A stretch of 38,999 bases of DNA from Candidatus Mediterraneibacter stercoripullorum (GTDB taxonomy: Bacteria; Bacillota; Clostridia; Lachnospirales; Lachnospiraceae): positions 1 to 38,999 of the forward strand of contig DXCZ01000006.1 in NCBI GenBank assembly GCA_019115765.1, written 5' to 3'. A model generated the notes under the pieces. The model did not search any database. It saw only the letters and a list, made by a program, of their open reading frames with translations, and was not told the origin of the DNA. The translations under genes and the position numbers were made by a program. Shown here piece after piece: positions 1 through 7,742 of this stretch. Positions within the stretch are counted from its first letter, which is position 1. The number at the start of each line of letters is the position of its first letter.

Positions 1-129
1 GCTATGCCCTTTTTTCTATCCACCAGATTTTTTGTCTCTGATCTCCATAATTTTTCTCCTTCTGGAATCGAATATGTGTCGATTCTTCTCACTGGTTACT
101 CTTATTCTATTAAGTTTCCGAGACTACAC
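1..129 (-). repeat. Left arm of a 129-bp perfect terminal inverted repeat (probable insertion element end)
   Basis: Every base of 1-129 is the reverse complement of 38870-38998. Read on the minus strand it begins GTGTAGTCTCGG at 129, has a hairpin (7-bp arms at 65-71 and 79-85, 7-nt loop), then an AGAAGGAG ribosome binding site and an ATG, and runs out of the window. The abrupt end of identity at 129/130 and the gene-start layout suit the 5' end of an insertion sequence whose body lies to the left. No transposase is visible, so the family is unknown. Confidence 0.75.
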
Positions 130-330
130 ATAACGTAACATGGTTATGCAAAGTTGGCAACCGACGTTTCGTTTACCTGGAAAATTTGAAAATGTATGCA
201 ATGTAAAGGGTATGTTCAGTAAAGTTAAATCTATATTGGAAAGGTTGATATTTTTTCTCAGTAGAATATCATGGAATATGAATTCGTTTACTAGAGGCTC
301 TTAACAGGAGAAAGAGCAGGGAGAAGAAAA
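130..330. other. Gene-free stretch before the MerR gene
   Basis: AT-rich sequence between the inverted repeat and the MerR-family gene. It has no convincing open frame on either strand. The only support is for the promoter listed at 245-272 and the ribosome binding site near 320. Confidence 0.6.
245..272 (+). promoter_or_regulatory. Putative promoter of the MerR-family gene
   Basis: TTGATA (245-250), a 16-bp spacer, then TATCAT (267-272). Each hexamer has one mismatch to the sigma-A consensus. It lies about 60 bp upstream of the start codon. Confidence 0.4.
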
Positions 331-1158
331 ATGATAAAGCGAAGATATATTCTGACAATTACGGAACTGGCAAAACTGAAAAATATTACAAGTGAAACTC
401 TCAGGTATTACGACCGGATCGGCCTTCTGAAACCGGACCACATATCTGAAAGCGGTCACCGCTATTATTCGATACGTCAGTATGAACGGCTTGGAACGAT
501 CCTGGAACTGAAAGAGATCGGCATGTCGCTTAAGGAAATAGAAGAGTATTTTGACAACAGGAATCTACACAAATCATTTGCTATGCTGAAAGAATTTCAG
601 GAGAAGTTTGAAGCAGATCTTCAGGAGAAGATACAGCTCAATGAAGTTCTGAAACACAAGCTGCAATTTCTGCAGAGTCTGTCAGAACTTCCGGAAATGA
701 ATGTTGTGTTTGAGAAAGACTATCCAATCCGTCATATGATCACATTTGGAAAAGAATCAGGTGATCGGGAAGAGCATGCGATGGCATTTACACGTCTCGA
801 AAATTACATAAATGAAAAAATTCCGATTATTGCAAGTGACAGAGTGGGAGTTCTGGCGGATGAAAGGCTGCTTTTGCCGGGAGATGATCTGATCCCGGCT
901 GTTCCGATGCTGCTTGTTGCGCCGAAGAATGCAGAGGAGCCTTATCTGCAGAAGATTGCTGCGGGAAAATATGTGTGCATGTATTACAGAAATGGGATTC
1001 TTGAAAAGTATGACTCATCTTTTGAAATCATAAAGGGTTATATCAGGGATAAGGGATATCATATCAATGGAAGAATCCTCCAGATTTATAAAATAGATGT
1101 AACACTTACCAGTGATCCTGCAGAGACCGTATTGGAGATCCAGATACCGGTCGAGTGA
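331..1158 (+). CDS. MerR-family transcriptional regulator with GyrI-like effector domain
   Basis: A 275-residue one-component regulator. Residues 8-76 form a MerR winged helix-turn-helix, including TSETLRYYDRIGLL and GHRYYS. About 80-118 is the dimerisation coiled coil. The rest (about 125-272) resembles the GyrI-like/BmrR-type ligand-binding domain of multidrug-responsive members such as BltR. Such proteins act from operators with long promoter spacers and switch on when an amphipathic ligand binds. The start follows GGGAGAAG with a 4-nt gap. The adjacent downstream gene encodes a solute-binding lipoprotein, which could be a target, but no clear 19-bp-spacer MerR promoter is visible between them. 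The ligand cannot be told from sequence. Confidence 0.85.
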   Translation: MIKRRYILTITELAKLKNITSETLRYYDRIGLLKPDHISESGHRYYSIRQYERLGTILELKEIGMSLKEIEEYFDNRNLHKSFAMLKEFQEKFEADLQEKIQLNEVLKHKLQFLQSLSELPEMNVVFEKDYPIRHMITFGKESGDREEHAMAFTRLENYINEKIPIIASDRVGVLADERLLLPGDDLIPAVPMLLVAPKNAEEPYLQKIAAGKYVCMYYRNGILEKYDSSFEIIKGYIRDKGYHINGRILQIYKIDVTLTSDPAETVLEIQIPVE

Positions 1159-1302
1159 TAATTAACGCGCATTTTACATAGCTTTTGCTCATTTTGCATT
1201 GAAGTTTTTGTTACACAAAGTTTTAAGGTTAAGAAGGAACGAAAACAAAGCAACAAAGAAGAAACAAAAATAATGTAAAAGCAAAATGAGGAGGCTGTTT
1301 TT

Positions 1303-2406
1303 ATGAAAACAAAATATGCAAAATTGACCGCAGCGCTGCTTGCAGCTGCAATGCTGACAGGATGTTCAGGGGGAAATGAGACAAACCCGAACGAAAATCT
1401 TGACCTTAACAGTATGAGTGTAGAAGAGATTACTGCCAAGGCGCAGGAAGAAGGAGAAGTGAATTCCGCGGGAATGCCGGATGAATGGGCAAACTGGAAA
1501 GATACATGGGATGATATCCAGCAGAAATACGGACTGGAGCATATTGATACAGATCTTTCGTCGGCAGAAGAACTTTCACTGTTTGAAACAGAGAAAGATG
1601 ACGCGACAAAAGATATCGGCGATGTGGGGGAGACTTATGCGGCAATAGCGGAAGAGCAGGGGCTGACTCTGAAATACAAGACAAGCTACTGGGATGAAAT
1701 ACCGGACTGGGCAAAGGATGATGACGGAGACTGGATCATCGCATATTACGGAACCATGGCGCTGCTGACCAATACAAGACTGGTAGAAGACGCTCCGACG
1801 TCCTTCCAGGATATCCTTGAAGGAGATTATGTAGTATCCATCGGCGATGTTGCAAGGTCAACGAGGGCTCAGTATGCAGTCCTGGCTGCTGCGTATGCGA
1901 TGGGAGGCGACGAGTCGAATATCCAGCCGGGACTGGATTTTTTCAGACAGCTGGCAGAGCAGGGAAGGCTTGATAAGGGAGAATTCAACTTGAGCCGCCT
2001 GGAAAAGGGAGAGATAGGAGTAGCGATCATCTGGGACTTCGTCGGAATCGGCTATAGAGAACAGATCATCGAGAATAATCCGAATGCGGAATTCTACATC
2101 TGTATTCCGGAGGAAGGTTCTGTTCAGAGCGGATATTCTACGATCATAAATACTTACACAAAGAGACCGTATGCAGCTGCATTGACGAGAGAGTATATTC
2201 TGAGCGATGAAGGCCAGCTCAATCTGGCGGAAGGATATGCGAGAACTGTGCGGGATGTAGAACTGCCGGAAGAGCTTCAGGCTAAGATGATTCCGGATGA
2301 ACAGTACCAAAATGTACATATGGTGGAGGATCAGGAAGCCTGGTCAGAGACTGTACAGCAGCTTCCGGTACTCTGGAATGAACAGGTTATGGCTTATGCT
2401 CAATAG
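1303..2406 (+). CDS. Orphan ABC transporter substrate-binding lipoprotein (spermidine/putrescine/iron-type)
   Basis: A 367-residue secreted lipoprotein: a signal peptide ends in the lipobox LTGC (Cys about residue 21), followed by an acidic linker and a bacterial extracellular solute-binding fold of the polyamine/Fe3+/thiamine-like cluster. The segment around YYGTMALLTNTRLV resembles the hinge found in these proteins. GAGGAGG at 1288-1294 with an 8-nt gap fixes the start. No permease or ATPase gene is adjacent, which is unusual. The next gene, 42 nt downstream, encodes an agmatinase-family ureohydrolase, so a guanidino compound or polyamine ligand is plausible but only inferred. Ligand identity and partner permease are unknown. 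Confidence 0.8.
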   Translation: MKTKYAKLTAALLAAAMLTGCSGGNETNPNENLDLNSMSVEEITAKAQEEGEVNSAGMPDEWANWKDTWDDIQQKYGLEHIDTDLSSAEELSLFETEKDDATKDIGDVGETYAAIAEEQGLTLKYKTSYWDEIPDWAKDDDGDWIIAYYGTMALLTNTRLVEDAPTSFQDILEGDYVVSIGDVARSTRAQYAVLAAAYAMGGDESNIQPGLDFFRQLAEQGRLDKGEFNLSRLEKGEIGVAIIWDFVGIGYREQIIENNPNAEFYICIPEEGSVQSGYSTIINTYTKRPYAAALTREYILSDEGQLNLAEGYARTVRDVELPEELQAKMIPDEQYQNVHMVEDQEAWSETVQQLPVLWNEQVMAYAQ

Positions 2407-2448
2407 AAATGATCCAGAGGATGAGACCAGAAAGGAAGGATGCAGATT

Positions 2449-3402
2449 ATGAAATACGGTGCTGTAAATTCATTGAAATCTCCAAGATTCGCAGGGGTCA
2501 AAACCTTTATGAGGATGCAGCAGGTCAGAACAGTGGAAGATATTGACTTTGCAGTAGTCGGGATTCCTTTTGATACATGCGCGACATATCGGGCCGGAGC
2601 CAGATTCGGCCCGGCATCAGTCCGCGAGATGTCCTGCCTGGCGGCCAAGCCATATCATCCGATACTGGATGTAGATATATTCGAAGAGTGTTCAGGAGTG
2701 GATTATGGAGATCTGGATTCCATTCCAGGCTATGTCAAAGAATCGTTTGATCTGATTCAGGAAGAAATGCAGAAACTGTTTGCAGGAGGCGTGATTCCCG
2801 TTGCCATTGGCGGAGATCATAGTGTGACGCTGCCGGAACTGCGGGCATGCTGCTCAGTCCATGGTCCGGTCGCTCTCGTTCATTTTGATGCACACTATGA
2901 TACGATTGCAGAATATTTCGGAAAACCATACAGCCATGGAACACCATTTTATCATGCGGCGAAAGAATGTCTTGTAGATACATCCTGTTCTATTCAGATA
3001 GGGATCCGGGAAGGGTTATATGGAGCAGAAGATAAAAATAATTCCGCAAGGCTTGGCTATGAATCTCTGACAGCTGATACGATGCACAGGATGGATCTGG
3101 ATGCCGTTGTGGAAAAGATACGCCAGCGTACAAAAGGACGTAAAGTCTTTCTGACATTTGATATCGATTTCCTTGATCCCGCATTTGCTCCGGGCACCGG
3201 CACTCCTGTTCCTGGGGGATTTTCCACCTGGGAGGCGCTGGAAATAATACGCGGTCTGAAAGAACTGGATATTGTAGGATATGATCTGGTGGAGGTTGCG
3301 CCGGCGTTTGATGGAAGCGGAATCACCTCGATAGCAGCCGCGGGAATCATACAGGAATTTCTCTCGCAGATTGCCTGGAGGAAGAAATCACGGAAATTGT
3401 AA
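2449..3402 (+). CDS. Agmatinase/arginase-family ureohydrolase
   Basis: A 317-residue cytosolic ureohydrolase. These enzymes hydrolyse a guanidino group (agmatine, guanidinobutyrate, guanidinopropionate or arginine) to urea plus an amine with a binuclear Mn centre. The metal motifs are all present: GGDHS (about residues 121-125), FDAHYD (146-151) and FDIDFLDP (about 237), followed by the family's PGTGTP loop. An in-frame ATG at 2440 sits directly against the GGAAGG ribosome binding site (2434-2439), so the ATG at 2449 with a 9-nt gap is preferred. It probably forms a unit with the preceding binding lipoprotein. Its stop codon lies inside the left arm of the structured element at 3399-3562. Which guanidine it uses is not readable from sequence; agmatinase is the default family name. 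Confidence 0.87.
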   Translation: MKYGAVNSLKSPRFAGVKTFMRMQQVRTVEDIDFAVVGIPFDTCATYRAGARFGPASVREMSCLAAKPYHPILDVDIFEECSGVDYGDLDSIPGYVKESFDLIQEEMQKLFAGGVIPVAIGGDHSVTLPELRACCSVHGPVALVHFDAHYDTIAEYFGKPYSHGTPFYHAAKECLVDTSCSIQIGIREGLYGAEDKNNSARLGYESLTADTMHRMDLDAVVEKIRQRTKGRKVFLTFDIDFLDPAFAPGTGTPVPGGFSTWEALEIIRGLKELDIVGYDLVEVAPAFDGSGITSIAAAGIIQEFLSQIAWRKKSRKL

Positions 3403-3562
3403 CAGTTCAGCCCGCGCCATTCGGAAAACCGCACTGACGTGCTTATTGCGGCTACGCTGCTGTTTTCCTCATATACGGGCGCTCAGCTCATGGAACTGCC
3501 CGCTCGAAAAATCATGCAAGCATGATTTTCTCTCCCGTACAGCCCCATGGCTGAACTGTTAC
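3399..3562. repeat. Structured intergenic element with 14-bp terminal inverted repeats
   Basis: Perfect 14-bp inverted ends (3399-3412 and 3549-3562) enclose about 136 bp holding further nested stems: GGAAAAC/GTTTTCC (3423-3429/3462-3468), TACGGG/CCCGTA (3474-3479/3534-3539) and a 10-bp stem with a 2-nt loop (3508-3517/3520-3529). It contains no plausible gene. It looks like a small palindromic repeat or MITE-like element, or a multibranched RNA. It shares TGCCCGCTCG and TGCAAGCA with the reverse complement of the dispersed repeats at 18262 and 27659. Confidence 0.6.
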
Positions 3563-3610
3563 CAGAAATTATTGAAATAAATATCTTCTATGGTATTTGC
3601 CGGTTAATTT

Positions 3611-3619
3611 TGATATAAT
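3611..3619 (+). promoter_or_regulatory. Extended -10 promoter candidate for the XRE gene
   Basis: TGATATAAT is a perfect extended -10 element (TG, one base, TATAAT at 3614-3619) without a good -35. It would give a leader of about 160 nt carrying the hairpin at 3688-3733. Confidence 0.4.
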
Positions 3620-3687
3620 TGCGTTGAATATTGCAGAAAATAATTAGAGGAAATAAATATATTTCGTTCGTTACGAAAAAATGATGC

Positions 3688-3733
3688 AAAAGCCCTTTGA
3701 CATACCAAAACAGCTGTATGTCAGGGGTTTTTG
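3688..3733. terminator. Hairpin with A- and T-rich flanks, terminator-like in both directions
   Basis: The arms AAAAGCCCTTTGACATA and TATGTCAGGGGTTTTT pair around a 12-nt loop with one offset base. T-run on the right and A-run on the left suit a bidirectional intrinsic terminator. If the promoter at 3611 is used, it would instead be a leader attenuator before the XRE gene. Confidence 0.55.
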
Positions 3734-3785
3734 ATTGCGCTTTGCCGGATCTTCGGGCTAGAATGCGCTCAGGAGGAAGATTGAG

Positions 3786-4376
3786 ATGGAAATAGGCAGA
3801 CAGATCAGAAAACACAGACTCGAGTTACATTTATCCCAGGAAGAACTGGCGGAAAAAGTATATGTCACACGGCAGACCGTGTCGAACTGGGAGAATGATA
3901 AAAGTTATCCGGATATAAACAGTCTGGTGCTGCTTAGTACCGTTTTCAATATTTCTCTGGACATTCTGGTGAAAGGAGATTTAAAAGAAATGGAAGAAAA
4001 GATCAAATCAGAAGACGTTACAAGGATGAAAAGGGAAAGCGGGATATTTGCTGTGCTACTTATTGCATGTGTTGTATTGTTTGCGCCGCTTTATTTCCTT
4101 TTTGGAATCCCGGGGATTGCTGCAGAGATTCTGCTGTATGCTGCCGCGGTTTATTATTCGATTCGGCTGGAGAAGCAAAAGAAGAAATATGATGTTCAGA
4201 CTTACAGGGAGATACAGGCTTTTATGGATGGGAAACGGCTTGATGAGATTGAGAAAGCCCGTGAGGGAGGAAAAAGGCCTTACCAAACCGTTTTTTATGT
4301 GATCGGAAGTTCTGCGATTGCATTTCTGGCTGTTTATGGTATCTGTAAGCTTATGGATTATATAGGGTTGATATAG
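3786..4376 (+). CDS. XRE-family regulator with C-terminal membrane segments
   Basis: A 196-residue protein. Residues 1-65 are a Cro/C1-type helix-turn-helix, with LSQEELAEKVYVTRQTVSNWE typical of the family. A short charged linker is followed by two adjacent hydrophobic stretches (about 83-125) and another near the C-terminus (about 168-195). It is therefore probably a membrane-tethered DNA-binding protein. Many Firmicutes carry such fusions; their signals are mostly unknown. The start follows AGGAGG (3771-3776) with a 9-nt gap. The gene appears monocistronic, bounded by the hairpin at 3688-3733 and the terminator at 4385-4409. Confidence 0.8.
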   Translation: MEIGRQIRKHRLELHLSQEELAEKVYVTRQTVSNWENDKSYPDINSLVLLSTVFNISLDILVKGDLKEMEEKIKSEDVTRMKRESGIFAVLLIACVVLFAPLYFLFGIPGIAAEILLYAAAVYYSIRLEKQKKKYDVQTYREIQAFMDGKRLDEIEKAREGGKRPYQTVFYVIGSSAIAFLAVYGICKLMDYIGLI

Positions 4377-4384
4377 TTTTGTGA

Positions 4385-4409
4385 GGGGAGCAGGAAGGCT
4401 CCCCCTTTT
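4385..4409 (+). terminator. Intrinsic terminator after the XRE gene
   Basis: GGGGAGC (4385-4391), a 6-nt loop, GCTCCCC (4398-4404), then CTTTT. It lies 9 nt after the stop codon. Confidence 0.8.
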
Positions 4410-4486
4410 GTTTTAGGGGATATACAGGGCTTAAAAGTCAGAATATTTAGAAAATAGCTATAGTATAAAAAAATAATAAGATATTA

Positions 4487-4515
4487 TTGACAAAAATATG
4501 ATAAGAGACTATAAT
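4487..4515 (+). promoter_or_regulatory. Consensus sigma-A promoter of the LacI-family gene
   Basis: TTGACA (4487-4492), a 17-bp spacer and TATAAT (4510-4515) match the consensus at all twelve positions. The first LacI-type operator starts 3 bp after the -10, so bound repressor would cover the transcription start. Confidence 0.85.
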
Positions 4516-4518
4516 TAA

Positions 4519-4530
4519 GAAAACGTTTAC
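4519..4530 (+). promoter_or_regulatory. LacI-type operator O1
   Basis: GAAAACGTTTAC is a near-palindrome around the central CG typical of LacI/GalR operators. It overlaps the expected transcription start of the LacI gene. A CcpA cre site has a similar core and cannot be excluded. Confidence 0.65.
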
Positions 4531-4606
4531 AAAAGAAAATATCAAAAATATATAGGATTTATTCGAAAATAGTGAGTTTTATTGAAGAATATTAAGATTT
4601 TTTGAA

Positions 4607-4618
4607 ATAAACGTTTTC
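4607..4618 (-). promoter_or_regulatory. LacI-type operator O2 in the leader of the LacI gene
   Basis: On the minus strand it reads GAAAACGTTTAT, differing from O1 only at the last base. The centres of O1 and O2 are 88 bp apart, so looping or a roadblock is possible. Confidence 0.55.
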
Positions 4619-4665
4619 AAACCTGAACGATTTATGTGAAAAGGATAAGAGAGGGTGCGGGCATT

Positions 4666-5703
4666 ATGACGCAGAAAAGAGTAAGTATTAAAGATGTTGC
4701 AAAAAAAGCGGAGGTATCGATAGCTACGGTATCCAGAGTGGTGAACAAAACGGATCATGTTACTCCACAGATCTATGAGAGAGTGATGGATGCAATTAAT
4801 GAACTTGGATATTCGCCCAATACTGCCGCGCGTTCTCTTGTGAAGCAGCGGACCAATGCAATCGGCATTGTGGTAAACAACCTGCATGATCCCTTTTTTC
4901 ACGATTTGATTAAAGGATTCGAGATGGCGGCGCAGCAGACCAGTTATTCTGTCGTGTTCTGCAGCGCTCTTGGCGGAGATATCAAGAGTAAAGAAGCATA
5001 TGTAAAATATCTTTCGAACGGGGTAGTAGATGCAGTAATCCTGTACGGCTCATATTTCAGTGATGAAAGTGTTGTCAAATATCTGCAGGAAAACAGGAAG
5101 ATTGAATATGTCATGATCGAGAATGATGTTCCTGATCTGTCATGCAATAAGTTACTGATCAACAATTATGGCGGCGCGAAAAACGCGGTGAAGTTCCTGA
5201 TCGGCAAAGGCCATACCAGGATCGCACATATCTGTGGCAATCCGAATAAAAAGGTAACTATAGAACGGTTCAACGGATACATAGCAGCAATGCAGGAAGC
5301 ACACCTGGAGGTGATGGACGGATTTATCCAGTACTCCTCCACAGACTATAAAAGCGGATATGACCGGATGAATGCACTTCTGGATCTGCCGGAGCCGCCG
5401 ACCGCAGTATTCTGTTCGGATGATGCAATCGCAAGTTATGCTGTCAGGGCTGCACTAGCACGGGGACTCAGAGTGCCGGAGGATGTGTCGGTTATGGGAT
5501 TTGATAATCAGACGATCCTTCCGGACCGATACAGAGGGCCGGAGATCACATCTGTAGAGCAGCCTTTGTATACCATCGGGATGGACAGCATACGACTGGT
5601 AAGTGAAAGGCTTAAAGCAGGACAGACGGAGGAGCCGGTTGTAAGGACGTATGAGACAAAAATAGTCGAAAAAGAAACGGTGTGTGAATATAGAAAAAAA
5701 TGA
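4666..5703 (+). CDS. LacI/GalR-family transcriptional regulator of the catabolic cluster
   Basis: A 345-residue repressor-type protein. The N-terminus has the helix-turn-helix VSIKDVAKKAEVSIATVSRV and the hinge helix NTAARSLV; the rest is a periplasmic-binding-protein-like effector domain that normally senses a sugar or sugar derivative. The open frame extends upstream to a GTG at 4636, but the family normally begins a few residues before SIKDVA, and AGAGGGTG with an 8-nt gap supports the ATG at 4666. It has a consensus promoter with two operators of its own. A perfect palindrome of the same type precedes the epimerase gene at 7720-7731, so it likely controls itself and the downstream genes. 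The inducer is probably the cluster's substrate; its identity is unknown. Confidence 0.9.
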   Translation: MTQKRVSIKDVAKKAEVSIATVSRVVNKTDHVTPQIYERVMDAINELGYSPNTAARSLVKQRTNAIGIVVNNLHDPFFHDLIKGFEMAAQQTSYSVVFCSALGGDIKSKEAYVKYLSNGVVDAVILYGSYFSDESVVKYLQENRKIEYVMIENDVPDLSCNKLLINNYGGAKNAVKFLIGKGHTRIAHICGNPNKKVTIERFNGYIAAMQEAHLEVMDGFIQYSSTDYKSGYDRMNALLDLPEPPTAVFCSDDAIASYAVRAALARGLRVPEDVSVMGFDNQTILPDRYRGPEITSVEQPLYTIGMDSIRLVSERLKAGQTEEPVVRTYETKIVEKETVCEYRKK

Positions 5704-5733
5704 AGTCTGTATCAGGCAGAAAGGACAGAAGCG

Positions 5734-6528
5734 ATGTTAAAAGACTACAATCAGCTGTTAAAAGGGAAACGGGCGTTTATTACAACAGGAGCCAGGGGAA
5801 TCGGCAGAGAGATTGCTTTACTGTTTGCAGAGCAGGGGGCCAGAGTTGCCGTTGGAGGGAAGAACATACCGTGCCTGGAGAAAACAATGGAAGAGATTCA
5901 AAAGATATCCCCCGAGAGCCGGGGCTATATTCTGGATCTGGGAGAGAAAGAAGAAGTGCTCCGCACAGGAGAGCAGATTCTCGCTGACTTCGGTGGGATT
6001 GATATTCTTGTAAATACAGTTGGAATCAACAAGCATATGAGAGTGGATGAATGCGACGAGGAACTTCTGGAGAAAACAATATCTGTAAATTATAAAAGCG
6101 GAATACGGTTTGCACGGATATTTGTACCCGGTATGAGACAGAGAAAGCAGGGAAATATCATTAATATCTCTTCGATCCACAGTATACAGACGATGCCCGG
6201 TTTCGGTATCTATGCAGGAACGAAAGGGGCTGTCAATGCAACGGCACGGGCTATGGCGCTGGACTATGCGGACGATGGGATCCGGGTGAATACGATATGC
6301 CCCGGGCTTATCATGAGTGACAATATGGAGGATGAGATAAGGACTTATCCGGAAGGGGAAGAGAGAGATAAGTTTATGGATCTGCTGTATCATATGCAGC
6401 CGCTGAAACCCGGAACGATGGAGGATGTGGCAGACGCAGCACTTTATCTTGCCAGCAGTATGTCTTCTTACATGACAGGGCAGGTGCTGATGCTGGACGG
6501 AGGAGCCAGTATTAAGGCACACGGATAG
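5734..6528 (+). CDS. Short-chain dehydrogenase/reductase (sugar or polyol dehydrogenase-like)
   Basis: A 264-residue classical SDR. It has the dinucleotide-binding motif TGARGIG (about residues 18-24), NTVG in place of the usual NNAG, the catalytic Ser in ISSIHS, and the YAGTK Tyr/Lys pair. The C-terminal YMTGQVLMLDGG is characteristic. Relatives include gluconate 5-dehydrogenase and 2-deoxy-gluconate dehydrogenase (KduD-like). It starts 31 nt after the LacI gene behind AAAGGA and is probably cotranscribed with it. In this cluster it is the only oxidoreductase, so it probably oxidises the sugar, perhaps to a lactone that the lactonase at 13156 then opens. Substrate and cofactor are inferred. 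Confidence 0.85.
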   Translation: MLKDYNQLLKGKRAFITTGARGIGREIALLFAEQGARVAVGGKNIPCLEKTMEEIQKISPESRGYILDLGEKEEVLRTGEQILADFGGIDILVNTVGINKHMRVDECDEELLEKTISVNYKSGIRFARIFVPGMRQRKQGNIINISSIHSIQTMPGFGIYAGTKGAVNATARAMALDYADDGIRVNTICPGLIMSDNMEDEIRTYPEGEERDKFMDLLYHMQPLKPGTMEDVADAALYLASSMSSYMTGQVLMLDGGASIKAHG

Positions 6529-6559
6529 ATAAGCAGGGATTTAAGGGAGGTGAGTGGAC

Positions 6560-7666
6560 ATGAGTTTTTATGAGAGAAACGGGATTATTCCATATATTAA
6601 CGCCCATGATACGTATACCGTCTATGGGGGCAGCCGCATGGCGGATAATACTTTGCAGGCGATGAGAGAAGCGGCAGAAAGCTTTGTAGACATCAGACAG
6701 ATGCAGGTGGTCCTTGGAGAAAAGGCTGCCCGTATGACTCACAATGAAGCGGCATTCTTTACAAATGGAGCTGCCGGGGCGCTGCTGCTGTGCGCATGTG
6801 TATGTATGGCAGAGGACAGCGAATATCTGTACAGGAGACTGCCGGAGACTCCGGGGCAGAAGAAAGAGATCATTCTGATGCGCCCGCAGAGAAATGCATA
6901 CGACACGGCTGTCCGTGTAAGTGGAGCTCAGATCATTGAGATCGGGGACGCAGACGAGACTCTTGAGTCAGAACTGGAAGGCAGGATCAGTGAACAGACA
7001 GCGGCTGTGTTCTACTTTGCTTCCTCATTATACCGGAGAGGCTCGCTGTCTTTGGAGCAGACAATTGAAATTGCGGGAAAACATGGAGTACCGGTTGTTG
7101 TTGATGCGGCGGCGCAGCTTCCTCCCAGAGAAAATCTCTGGAGATTTACAGAGGCAGGAGCTGATATGGTTATCTTCAGCGGGGGCAAGACGCTCTGCGG
7201 TCCCCAGGACAGCGGGATAATCGTTGGAAAGAAGAAATGGATCGACAGATGTATCCGATTCGGAGCTCCGGAACATGGCGTCTGCCGTGTATCGAAAACA
7301 TCCCGTGAAGCAATGGCAGGACTGTATACGGCGCTGGAGAATTATATGGCGGCGGACGAAAGAGAAGAGGATGAAAAGAGACGGAAAATCATTGCTTTGA
7401 TAGAAGGCAGGATCTGTGGATGTTCCGATATAATGGACATGGAAATTGTTGAGAGAGGACCTGTCGGACAGACATATTCCCGCCTGTTCTGTTATATCAG
7501 AAAGGAGAAAAGGGCGGAAGAGATTGTACGCAAGATGAGAGAACGGCGTATTTATATTGGGTATGAAGAAGAGAAGAACGCAATTTACATCAGCCCGCTG
7601 AATCTGACAGAAGAAGAGGCGTTAGTGGTGGCAGAGGCGTTGGCTGATATATCCGATGGAAATTAA
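6560..7666 (+). CDS. SelA/DgaE-like PLP-dependent enzyme (probable ammonia-lyase)
   Basis: A 368-residue fold-type I PLP enzyme of the selenocysteine-synthase-related group, whose characterised member DgaE is D-glucosaminate-6-phosphate ammonia-lyase. The PLP lysine is expected at about residue 210 in FSGGKTLCGPQ, a signature of this group. The upstream VVDAAAQLPP supplies the PLP-ring aspartate. FTNGAAGALLLC near residue 70 forms the phosphate-binding turn. Start: a GTG at 6554 is only 3 nt from GGGAGG; the ATG at 6560 is 9 nt away and preferred. True SelA is unlikely because it is longer and no selenocysteine genes are nearby. The neighbouring RidA proteins, which hydrolyse enamine/imine products of PLP lyases, and the amidohydrolase support deamination of an amino-sugar acid. 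The actual substrate is unknown. Confidence 0.83.
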   Translation: MSFYERNGIIPYINAHDTYTVYGGSRMADNTLQAMREAAESFVDIRQMQVVLGEKAARMTHNEAAFFTNGAAGALLLCACVCMAEDSEYLYRRLPETPGQKKEIILMRPQRNAYDTAVRVSGAQIIEIGDADETLESELEGRISEQTAAVFYFASSLYRRGSLSLEQTIEIAGKHGVPVVVDAAAQLPPRENLWRFTEAGADMVIFSGGKTLCGPQDSGIIVGKKKWIDRCIRFGAPEHGVCRVSKTSREAMAGLYTALENYMAADEREEDEKRRKIIALIEGRICGCSDIMDMEIVERGPVGQTYSRLFCYIRKEKRAEEIVRKMRERRIYIGYEEEKNAIYISPLNLTEEEALVVAEALADISDGN

Positions 7667-7677
7667 ATCCAGCCATT

Positions 7678-7706
7678 TTAGTCGGTGAAAGGTATCCACA
7701 TATTTT
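7678..7706 (+). promoter_or_regulatory. Weak internal promoter candidate before the epimerase gene
   Basis: TTAGTC (7678-7683), a 17-bp spacer and TATTTT (7701-7706). The match to consensus is poor; it is listed because the palindromic operator at 7720-7731 would lie just after its start site. Confidence 0.25.
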
Positions 7707-7719
7707 TTTACGATTCAAA

Positions 7720-7731
7720 GTAAACGTTTAC
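7720..7731. promoter_or_regulatory. Perfect LacI-type operator palindrome before the epimerase gene
   Basis: GTAAACGTTTAC is a perfect 12-bp palindrome with the same core as O1 and O2 (4519 and 4607). It ends 11 nt before the epimerase start codon and abuts its ribosome binding site. It could be a repressor roadblock or a CcpA cre site; it matches 13 of 14 cre consensus positions. Confidence 0.7.
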
Positions 7732-7742
7732 AGGGTGAGAAA

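Noticed and set aside
1188-1290. 10-bp complementarity (1188-1197 with 1281-1290) next to the ribosome binding site of the first lipoprotein gene
   Set aside because: The sequences are AT-rich and 83 nt apart, so chance pairing is likely; no other sign of translational control was seen.
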